A DNA stretch of 40,163 nt. Source: Parasitella parasitica (lineage: Eukaryota > Mucoromycota > Mucoromycetes > Mucorales > Mucoraceae). The position numbers and the translations under genes are program-made. Below the pieces are notes generated by a model. The model was not told the DNA's origin, did not search any database, and was given only the letters and a program-made list of their open reading frames with translations. Where the stretch lies: assembly GCA_025201805.1 (NCBI GenBank), contig MU619270.1:33181-73343 (forward strand). The letters are read 5' to 3'. Position 1 is the first letter of the stretch. Each line of letters opens with the position of its first letter. Shown piece after piece: positions 31,514 through 40,163 of the stretch.

Positions 31514-32947
31514 TTAATCAGAATCTTCATCGCTGCTGTCGTTGTTTTTTAACCACTCAACAAAAGGTTTCATTTGAGCCAAAAAGATGGACTTGCCAGT
31601 AGGAAGATGAGCTTTGTTGTACCAGTATAAAATGGCATTATCAGACAAGACATCGTTCTTGTACAAGGTTTGAACCATGACACGAAACAACTTTTGAAAG
31701 TTAATTTGCTGGTAACAAGTAGACTGGACCTTTTGCAAAAGGGTAATCTCTAGTTTGGGACTGGCACAAAGGTGTTCCAAAACTTTGCTCCATGCATTAA
31801 TCACGCGCAAAACCTGACTTTCGATTTGATCACAACGATCCATAGTACCGACAGTATTCATCATGGATTCCCAAAAAATAGGGATAACATCGGCCTCGCT
31901 CAAATTAGCCTCCTTCATGGTGTCCTGGATCAAGATTTGAATTTTGTCAACAGTAGGCTCATCTTGCAAACTGCTGTTCAACTGGTTGGACAGAAATTCC
32001 TTCATGGAATTCTTCTTGTTTATACGGTAGTACTCTACCAATTCCATCATGTCCTCTGCCTCGAAATGACGAACAAGGCAATCTTCCTCACGCTTGTTGG
32101 GAGGGAAAAAATCAATGATTTGAGAGTTCAAATCTTCTTTGGCCAGAAGACGGCCTAGTTGTTTGATGTTTTGCTCATCCAAAACAGTGCGGAAGACGAT
32201 GGTCGTAAAGGTCAAAGAGTGGCCATCCTTGACAAGATAATCCTTCAAGAGAACCTTCAAAACAGAGGGAGACACGATTTGGCTCGAGATGAGGAAACCA
32301 GTGGATTTGGCCAGTTTAGAGTTTTCCTCCGGCTGCCATTTGTTGGCGAATTGCAAAATGTTTTTGAGAGTGTCTCCAAAGATCATTTGCAAGTATTTGT
32401 AACGACGAGTTAATTTGCTGAAAACATCAATGTAATTTTTAATCACGGAGGCATCATCTTCTGCTGCAAAAACGCAGAAAGGGCATCGCTCAGCATCATT
32501 ATCAATAATTCCTCCAGGCTCTGTCAAAGAAATTAATACCGTCCCCTTGTTGTTATCTTTAAAAAGTTACCTATGATACCACCAGTAATAAGGATTTCGA
32601 AAAGGGAGTCGCCGTATTTGCGATACTCAAGAGTGTTACCAAGTGTATCAAGTTTTGAAGAAATAGCTTCGAAATCACCTTCCTTGATGTCTTTTAGTTC
32701 AGCGAGTAATTTGTTTCTGAAAACTGTAATATATGCATTAATGGCTGCAGTCTCTGTGTTGTTTCAACACAACTTACTCTCAGGTTCGTGTTTAGCGTTG
32801 GCTTTTTGGACACCCTAAAGACCAATATGCGTTGGTCTACTTGTTTCGTTCCTCACACATGTTACAACTTACTTTTCTTTGTTTAATTCTTACACCATGC
32901 AAGGTGGGTTTGGGGTTACTAGAAGCCTGGGATTGGGTAGTGCTCAT
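31514..32947 (-). CDS. eIF5-mimic protein (5MP / BZW family)
   Basis: Translation regulator that competes with eIF5 for eIF2 and eIF3 through its C-terminal W2 domain. Exons 32947-32873, 32814-32778, 32723-32571 and 32520-31514 join to 423 residues (human BZW1/2: 419). The start STTQSQASSNPKPTLHGVRI corresponds to the KPVLTGQRFKTRKR start of the family. FRNKLLAELKDI, LEYRKYGDSLFEILITGGII, PGGIIDNDAERCPFCVF, DVFSKLTRRYKYL, KSTGFLIS and LLKDYLVKDG follow in human order. The W2 domain ends with LLQKVQSTCYQQINFQKLFR, LYKNDVLSDNAILYWYNKAH, GKSIFLAQMKPFVEWLKN and an acidic tail DSSDEDSD, the aromatic-acidic feature that contacts eIF2beta. The gene is divergent from FANCI with 270 bp between ATGs. 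Confidence 0.93.
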
Positions 32948-33185
32948 GTATATGCTAAAACGATCTCTTGTTCTTGGTGCGTTTGTAGCAAAAAAATAAA
33001 TTGAATGAGAAAGAGAATGGCAAGCAGATTTGAACTAGAAGATTTTTTTTTATACTACCCGTTTAGTTGCTTCGTGACGTATAAAACACAGGCAATGCCA
33101 CCCAGTCACTGACTTGTCCTTCCACAAGTAGCTTCTAATCTGTGCCCTCTTCCCCAATGAAAAGTGGGCATTAACTCGCGGGGAG

Positions 33186-33190
33186 ACGCG
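33186..33190 (+). promoter_or_regulatory. ACGCG (MCB-like core) upstream of FANCI
   Basis: ACGCG within GGAGACGCGCAG, 27 bp before the FANCI ATG. The same core sits close to the RFC start, as expected if both were G1/S-regulated; weak on its own. Confidence 0.25.
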
Positions 33191-33217
33191 CAGTACGTTT
33201 TGACTTCTTTTACGATC

Positions 33218-36200
33218 ATGGATATTGACATCTTCAAATATAACAAGCAGGCTGATAAGCAACGCTTGATCGAATATCTAAACGATCAAACCAAAGAAGA
33301 TGTAAGCAATCTGTCGATACATTCAATGAATTTCCCCAAAATTAACCTTTGAATTTGCCCATTGCAGCTCAAGGACCTCATTTCAACTAAATTAGACGAC
33401 TACCATGCTGCCAACGATATCGATACCAGCCTACTGCTTCGAGCTATCATTCAGGGTTTGTAACATTCATATATGCATATGCCAGAAAATTGACTCTATT
33501 GATCTACATTTGAAAAGGGTCGCCCATCGAAAGCGATGAGAGCCGAGGCCTCAAACGAAGATTTCTAGTTTTCAAATGTGTCATTGACTGGTAAATTGGT
33601 TTGACTGTGATGGAAAACAAAGGATCAACAGCTAATTCTTCACATGCTCAGGCTCAGTAACGAAGAAAAAGATGTACTGGAGAAACCCAAACAGGCGGCC
33701 TCTATTGTCAATCTGATCCTGCCCCAAGTAAGGCATTCAGCATTCAAAACATGGGCAACATGTCTAATGTCACTTGTTTCCTTTTTTCTTTTGCAATCCA
33801 GTTTGAACTGCTTCCTACAGATCTGCTTGGGACTGCGGGAAATTACCTTATAGACATCATCAAGCAAGAGAAACCTATTCAGCTGCGTTTGTTGGATTTT
33901 TTATCGAAAATTTGGAATGTTTTAGTTGCTACTGATCAAGTGGATCAGGCCGATGACATTTTCAGAGATCTAATGGAAGCTAAATGGCATCATCAATTGG
34001 TCGTTGGAATGGCATCTACCCTGAATGATATAGAGTTAACAAACAAACAACTAGAAACAGCACTGATTTGCATGATCAAGTGAGTAATAGCCCGTTCTTT
34101 AACGCTAGTTTTGGTTTGCACAGTGTTTAATGCATCTCATTTTTCAGGAAGTTGGCGGATATTGAAATCGAAGAGGTGCCTCCTTACATATGGCAGTTGC
34201 TGTTGATCTCTAGAAAGGTTTTTGAGGAATGTTTCGAATAACATATGCCGACTTGCTGACATGGTGGTTTTGTGTATTATAGGGTTTTAAAAGGTTAGTT
34301 CTAACTGGAATATTAAACTTTTTCAATGAAACCGTGGATGAAAATCTTGGGTATGTGGTACTATATATTGTTCCCATTTTGATTGTGCTAAGTATAGTCA
34401 TTTTTCAGTCGAGTAGAGGGCACAGTGATGCTTCACATATCTTTTGCATTGAAGCAAGACCAAGAATTAGGAAATGAACTGGTGAAAATCGTAAAAAGCG
34501 ACAGACGCAATCAATTAAAGCTATTTAATGTTGCTTGCTTATTGACCGCCGCACGAATTCATCGACTTCAAGACACTATTTTCGATCTTTTGAAGTCTAC
34601 TATTACGTCTATTTACAAGGATAGTGATAAGATGGATAAATGTCACTGGGTATCAGAGTTTTCCCCACTGGATGCAGATAAATACGGCCAAGTATTTCTG
34701 AAAGTCGTAGAGAGATCGGCTTCTTCTGGTTGGGATCAGGTCGTTCAAAGTCTAAGCCAACTAGCAATGATTTTTATTGATACTGCCGCTAATGCAAGCG
34801 CCTTTTTCTCGGGAAATACAAGTATGTGTTTAAAACCTAGACATATTAGGTGTATTCGTCCTCTCTCTCACACATTTTAGATGCCATTAAAACCAGGTCT
34901 AGTGGATCAAAAGAAGATTTGCCAATGGAAAAGGTGTCCAACCTTGGTATAGACATTCTTTTGAAGCTCTTTAAATATTACGATGTGGTTAGAGGCGAAA
35001 TATTGGAGCAAATCACATCAAGAATTGTGTCAAGATCAGCTAGTGTGATGGATTTTCTAAGGCTATTAGCTTCAATTATTAGAGAATATCCTAATTGTAT
35101 TGAAAAATACATGAGCAACGTAAATAATGATTTGGTTTTGGTATTAGTGTTGACTGATCAGCTTCTTTTACAGATCAAAGACACATTGGACATTTTATCA
35201 TTCTTGCCGCTTTCTACTGCAGAGCGTTTATTGAACGCCATTCAGCCCTTATCAAAAACAAATGAACAATTCAGAGATGGCTTGATTTTAATCCTTAGAA
35301 AAAGTTTGTTTGCAAAGTAAGTAAAACTGACTTTATCCCACAATCAGACAACTAACGGCATTGGTCTAGAGATATTGATGGCCGTGAAATGGCCGTCAGG
35401 GGTTTCTTGAACATTTTAAAGGAGCAGTTGACTGAAATCGAGGAACACAAGGATACTGCTCAAGCATTAGCCGCCCAGGGAGTAGCCTTCGAAATTTTAG
35501 GTACATAGGAATTCCATACAAGCGACAACTTGTTAGATGTCTGATCGTAGTGGAGATAGGTCTTTTGAGAAGATGTTTCAGCCAACAATGTGAAATTAGA
35601 ACATGTGCATATTACGGTTTGGGCTCTCTTAGTCAAGAATACCCTGCTTTCGCTGCAGATATATTCGAGTTATTATATACGCAGTTTATGAAAAGTTACG
35701 AGAAGGATCCGACCATATTGAATCCCATCAAATTAGACGTTTGCGTTGAAAATGCAAACAACGGGGGAGCTCCAAAAATCATCGAGCCCGTCCATATTCT
35801 GCTCTCTAATCTCGTAAACTCTCTCAGAGTGGCGGCCACTGTAGATGTTACAGCAACTACAGCAGAATCCATGTCGAGATGTAAAGATCATTTGCTGTCT
35901 TTCGTCAGTCGATTATCAAGAGCAACTTTAGAAGATTTTGAGCTTGATAAAACTGCAAGTCTTGACATGGCAACTCATATTGGGTTAAGAAACAACTTTT
36001 ACACTACTCTCTTGATAGGCGTTTATGAGGTAAGTGACTCCAAGGTTACTGAAAAAACCTTTTTTTTTTTATAAACAAGTATAATTGTATAGGTTTCTTT
36101 AGAACATATCTTCCTCACTAATGATATCACTACACAATCAAGCGAAATTCTGCTGACATTATTCAAGAAACGTACTGCTTTGTTCAGCAAAATAAAGGAT

Positions 36201-37994
36201 TCGTCCACTAACGAAAAAGGAAGAAAGAATACGAATATTGCCCAAACTTCCTGCGTTAGCCTGGAATTCACGTCCAAAATGTTCCAATCCATATTTTCTA
36301 CAAAAGATACAAAGGAAGAAAATGAAGGTTCCAAGCGCGATATCAGATCTAATCTCGATTTTGCTAACTTTTTAGTAACAAGCACATGTGATAGTCTTAA
36401 ACAGGTAAAACCAGGCAAAAATTGTGTCTTTGTTGAGCATCAACTCTAATCTGTACCTCAAGGCGATCGATGATACATACTATCAGCAAGATAATGAACA
36501 TTTCAAATACTGTATCACTGTCTGCAGAATATACTTGTCGATCCTCAGAAAAGAAGATTCGAATAGTACGTATGCTAACCAGCAATCGACCAAGAAATCA
36601 CCCTCGGTGCTTGGAGCGATTGCTGCTTCTCTCTTGAAAATATTTGAAATTGTAAGCCATGTATGGCCCCAGCGCCTTGTACAGTTCTTGGATGCAATAA
36701 TCGAAAAGGAGGACAAACAACAAGAGGAAGATCTTGGTCGCTTCAGCAAATCAACAAATCTTGTTATTTTAGACCTGGTCAATGAGATCAAGATAATTGT
36801 TGGCGAATACTTGAACGGCAACTCTCCTATTTACAAAGAAGCGGTTAATGTCATGCAGGTCGTGGTGTTTCTATGCAAAAAACTTGAAAAGACAGACCAA
36901 GATTATTTGGTGCGTACAAGACACATTGTTTCATGGCTGAATAACTTGGCCAAGACGAAAGACATTGAGGATGTCTCTTTAGCCAGAGACATTACTGCGT
37001 TACTTTTGAAACTGTGTTCCAATGTTAGCGAATTTGATACTATCCAGAAGATTTGTGAAGACATACATCTAACTACCGGTGACTTGGAGGTTGCAAACCA
37101 GGATAGTGATATAGATACATCTATTACCTATCAGATTGTTAACAGTAAAACTTGTGCGACAATCACATCCAAAGTATTTGAGTTTATCGATGCCTCATTT
37201 GACGATCTTACATGGGGCATTGGACGACTTAAACTTTGCGGTAAGCATTGATATGTCAACGATGAGCATTAGCTAATCCTATTGATATAGCTGCTAATGA
37301 CTCTGTCATTGAGAACACTAGAGACTTTGAAATCAAGACCTGTAAACGATTGACTTCCCTTCTGCTGATTCTTAGTGAATTAGTCAAGTCTAATCTACAA
37401 GGCTTACATGCTGAAAACTTGTTCAAGACGTTAGCAAAGGCATACAAGACACTTCATACACTTGTTAAATACGTAAGTCTATATATCTATACAAAATGAC
37501 CTACTGATCGTACTTGTATGCTCGTGCAACAGAAAATGCTATTCCCTGAAGACATATCCCCTGACTTCATAAGTGTGATCAGTAAATCAGGCACAGAGAT
37601 CACCGAAAAAATGTACAAATTCTTGACAGTCTATGGCCAATCACAATCACACACTCAGGATACATCCAGTAACTCACGCAAAAAGAAGGGCAAAAAGAAG
37701 GAGATCAATCAGAAACAGAAGCTCAAGATTCAACGTGAATCAAAGATGATTCCCAATCTGATTTTCACTGTTGAACAATTCGAACGATACCTCATTCAAT
37801 TGAGTCGTAAATCCAAAGTTGATTTCATGCAGTACATGAAACGTAGCACTTCTCGAGATTTCAGAATTCATATGAGTATAGTGCAAGCTAGTTCCGATGA
37901 AGAGGACGAGAACGAGGAAGAAGGAGAGGAATTGGGAAAAAAGAGATTAGCAGAGAATCTTGGCGAACCATCCAAAAGATCACGCACAAACTAA
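33218..37994 (+). CDS. FANCI: Fanconi anaemia group I protein (FANCI), 15 exons
   Basis: Partner of FANCD2 in the ID2 clamp that closes on DNA at interstrand crosslinks. Exons: 33218-33301, 33368-33455, 33518-33590, 33652-33727, 33802-34079, 34148-34217, 34283-34350, 34409-34821, 34881-35316, 35370-35500, 35551-36029, 36093-36404, 36463-37240, 37291-37472 and 37533-37994. They give 1309 residues (human 1328) with every phase consistent. Human-like blocks appear in order: [121 protein letters not shown], and [20 protein letters not shown] with [16 protein letters not shown]. The C-terminus has the acidic EDGE-like stretch ([11 protein letters not shown]) and a basic nuclear signal (KKRL...PSKRSR). 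The monoubiquitination lysine position is Glu535 and the nearby SQ cluster is absent. Confidence 0.95.
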
Positions 37995-38050
37995 ACAGAG
38001 ATACACAGTGTAGCTGTTTTATCCTTTATCAAATACACAATGACAAAGCT

Positions 38051-39468
38051 TCAAGATTCTTTATTATAATACAAGCTAAATGCATCTAATGTAGTTGTAA
38101 TTACTGCGACTAGGATTTCCATGGCAATAAGCCAAATGACTATCCATTCCAAATACTCACCTATGATTTTATCAATCATTAAACCTTTGTATACTATGCC
38201 TTTCTCTTTAAAATACTTACCATGCGAACTGTTTAAATGGTCTTTCAACATTTCTAATAGATCACTGATCACTTCTACTCTTTGGTTTAATAGCTCTACA
38301 CGCTGTGATATCTCCAAGTAACTGCGAATAGCGCTATACAATGGTTCCAGTGTAGGTTCAGACCAAAATATTTCAGGAGTGTCCAAAATATTGGAGACTA
38401 GATTGACATTTATACGCATAATAAACAATTGGCCCATCTTTTTTGTTATAGCGGTTCTATACAGATTGTCGTTAACGTATAGCTGCCAAAAAATTGCGTG
38501 TACGCATAAACATACCTGGACATTTGAATGTTTCCACTTTCTGCCATTACTTGAGGTATATATTTGGTATCATTAATGGTATCATCAATCAATCTTTCAA
38601 ACAGAGTCATTTTAACACTTTGAGCGATTGCATGGGAAATAGTTAGCTTGGCCAAGTAATTTGATGGATGGCGCAATGTAATAATGTCATTGTAAATGCG
38701 TGGCTGATAATAATCATTGTAATAGTAATGAAATTCTTCTGTTTCAACATCATCGGCGTCCAGTTTTTCCTCCTCAAACGACTCCAGTTGACTCAGAATG
38801 ATTAATTCTTCTTGCAATGTCATTCCCCAAAATACAATAACACCATAGTCAAACAGGAACATCTCAGGTAATACGGTAGTAGCTGTTAAATTGCTTTGAT
38901 TTCTATTGGATGGAGGCGCTGAATTCAGCGTAAACGGTGTATAAACACTACGTAATAATATAAATGATCATGTTGTTGAAAGTATCATATAGAATCTTAC
39001 CATTCGTCAAAGCGTCTGGGCATCGTACTATTTGTCCTTCTTCTTGATCGTAAATGCTTCAATAAGGCATCCATGCGATATGCTCTATAACAAAAATGAG
39101 AAAACAATTTGAGAATTTGTGCTCAAGACACTTTACGATGCGGTACAGTAGGCAGTTGCACGAGATAGCTCATTGCGGTCCAGTTTATTCAATCTTTCTG
39201 CCTCGACTCGAGCAGAATTATGAGGTATCTGAGCAAGTTGTGTATACACATCAGCGTCAAAAAGATTTTCCTCGACCGTTCTAGCATCATCGTTATCAGG
39301 GAAGAGCTTGAGTTTCTGAGATATTTTAGTTGTTCGCTGAGGCTGCTTGGGTTTCGTCTGTCTTGAATGTGCCTGAAAAGTCGAATACTCGGCCTCATTT
39401 GAGGTTAGCAAGGGATCGTACTCCTCGTGGATAGGATAATATCGCTTCTGAGAGGCGGTTTTGGTCAT
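38051..39468 (-). CDS. RMD1/DUF155-family membrane protein
   Basis: Family of yeast Rmd1/Rmd8 and mitochondrial RMND1 (DUF155). Exons 39468-39137, 39084-39001, 38947-38516, 38456-38221 and 38160-38051 join to 397 residues. A hydrophilic N-terminus of about 100 residues is followed by TAYCTASAYRMDALLKHLRS, the DUF155 signature VLPEMFLFDYGVIVFWGMTL, a conserved helical region (HPSNYLAKLTISHAIAQSVK, FERLIDDTI), MGQLFIMRINVNLVSNILDT, PEIFWSEPTLEPLYSAIRSY, and the family's C-terminal hydrophobic anchor LEWIVIWLIAMEILVAV. The last intron (38220-38161, 60 nt) has a perfect GTAAGTATTT donor but is in frame and without stops; removing it restores the short H-G-x-LEWI spacing seen in the family. No basic mitochondrial presequence is obvious, so an Rmd8-like endomembrane role is more likely than RMND1. 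Confidence 0.88.
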
Positions 39469-39914
39469 GTTGATATAAATGAAACAAACAGAAAATAGAA
39501 AAAAGGGAAAAAGGAATACTTTATCAAGTTACACGTTTTTTTTATTCATTTCGGCCTAAATAAAGAAGTGTAGACTTCACGATATAGTTGTCAACTTCAA
39601 AAGCAAAAAGCAAAAAGTCCAATTTCTACATTTAGTTGTATGTACTCTATAAACTAGGTTTATCTTTCGATATGAGAACTACAAGCCAGTAAGAACTATA
39701 TGTAGAAAAGAAATGATCCAGGAACACCGCTTTAATTTCGTAATGAGTAAAAAAACTATCATTAGATTAATCGCCTAGCAATGGACGCTTCATAGACCGT
39801 AAACTCGATAAACTTGCCATTAAAAACCTCCTAATTTTTCCTTATTGTCAAAAAAGAACAATATTTCACAAAAAGTGATACTCTTTTTTACCTTTGATGA
39901 GACACATTCCTAAA
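39469..39914. other. Intergenic region upstream of the RMD1-type gene
   Basis: AT-rich, divergent promoter space between the RMD1-type gene and the candidate microprotein. Only homopolymer runs and a GCAAAAAGCAAAAAG doublet near 39603-39617 are seen. Confidence 0.45.
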
Positions 39915-40076
39915 ATGTCTAATGATGTACGAGTTTCAAGCAACACAAGGGACGGAGGCGTCAACTATTTGAGATATATCGACCTTAAAATCTTTTAGTT
40001 ACTGGGAGAGGCTGTTATCACTGCTCTCATTCCCACCATTTTCATTGTTGTTTATAGTTGGACATTGTATCATTAG
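39915..40076 (+). CDS. Candidate 29-residue single-pass membrane microprotein
   Basis: Exon 1 (39915-39926) would give MSND. An intron 39927-39998 follows (donor GTACGAGT, acceptor ATCTTTTAG), and exon 2 (39999-40076) gives LLGEAVITALIPTIFIVVYS then WTLYH and stop. Phases match. Exon 2 is a balanced membrane helix with a central proline and terminal aromatics, and its composition is unlike the surrounding AT-rich filler. Against it: exon 1 is tiny, the donor is not the preferred GTAAGT and the branch point is not clear. It resembles in kind the very small subunits of ER membrane complexes, but I do not recognise the family. The product may be longer at the N-terminus if another first exon is used. 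Confidence 0.35.
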
Positions 40077-40163
40077 TATAAAAAAAATTACAACCCTGTC
40101 TTCATGAAAAATGCAATATATATCAACCTTTCGCAAGTTACCGTAATAAATGGTTCTGGTAAA

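Noticed and set aside
1-40163. tRNA or other structured RNA genes
   Set aside because: I looked for T-arm GGTTCRAnTCC-like pieces and box A/B patterns on both strands and found none that fit; a covariance-model scan would be decisive.

Overview
This is a stretch of an AT-rich fungal nuclear genome. It holds intron-dense genes with small introns (about 50-90 nt), GTAAGT-type donors, CTAAC-like branch points and pyrimidine-TAG/CAG acceptors. The gene content (Galpha, QCR9, TRP2, RPS2, CK2, RFC subunit, FANCI, a DUF155/RMD1 protein, HID1) together with the intron style fits an early-diverging filamentous fungus, most likely Mucoromycota/Mucorales. That assignment is inference; I could not run a search. 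Exon models were built by hand from ORF pieces and splice signals. For nearly every multi-exon gene the exon lengths add up to an exact multiple of three and the joined product has the usual family length, which supports the models.

Layout. 0-4.3 kb: a heterotrimeric G-protein alpha subunit (minus), then the cytochrome bc1 subunit QCR9 (plus), tail-to-tail with a mitochondrial P-loop Fe-S ATPase of the Ind1/NUBPL type (minus). 4.3-10 kb: gene-poor, with a coding-like relic at 5.4-5.8 kb and one intronless F-box/LRR-like gene. 10-19.2 kb: HID1, TRP2, a GNAT acetyltransferase, ribosomal protein uS5 (RPS2) and a membrane-anchored PHP-domain protein. 19.2-27.4 kb: a gene desert with decayed, repeat-like AT-rich DNA, in which I see one convincing tiny gene, a 32-residue CCHC zinc-knuckle peptide split by an intron. 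27.4-39.5 kb: a short serine/threonine-rich protein with a possible WWE-like domain, CK2 alpha, an RFC small subunit, an eIF5-mimic (5MP/BZW) protein, a complete 15-exon FANCI gene and an RMD1/DUF155 membrane protein. At the right edge is a possible two-exon 29-residue single-pass membrane microprotein.

How genes relate. QCR9 and IND1 both serve the respiratory chain (complex III; complex I assembly). RFC and FANCI both act in DNA replication/repair and both carry an ACGCG core close to the start codon. TRP2 and the neighbouring GNAT gene each carry TGAGTCA, the Gcn4/Cpc1-type element, 78-93 bp upstream of their ATGs. CK2-RFC and 5MP-FANCI are two divergent pairs sharing short (about 270-430 bp) intergenic regions.

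Most interesting points: (1) FANCI has glutamate where animal FANCI carries the monoubiquitinated lysine, and the adjacent SQ phosphorylation cluster is also missing; (2) the intron-split 32-residue zinc-knuckle mini-gene; (3) a stop-free, in-frame last intron in CK2 alpha that would encode a near-perfect transmembrane helix if retained; (4) the candidate 29-residue membrane microprotein at the right edge.
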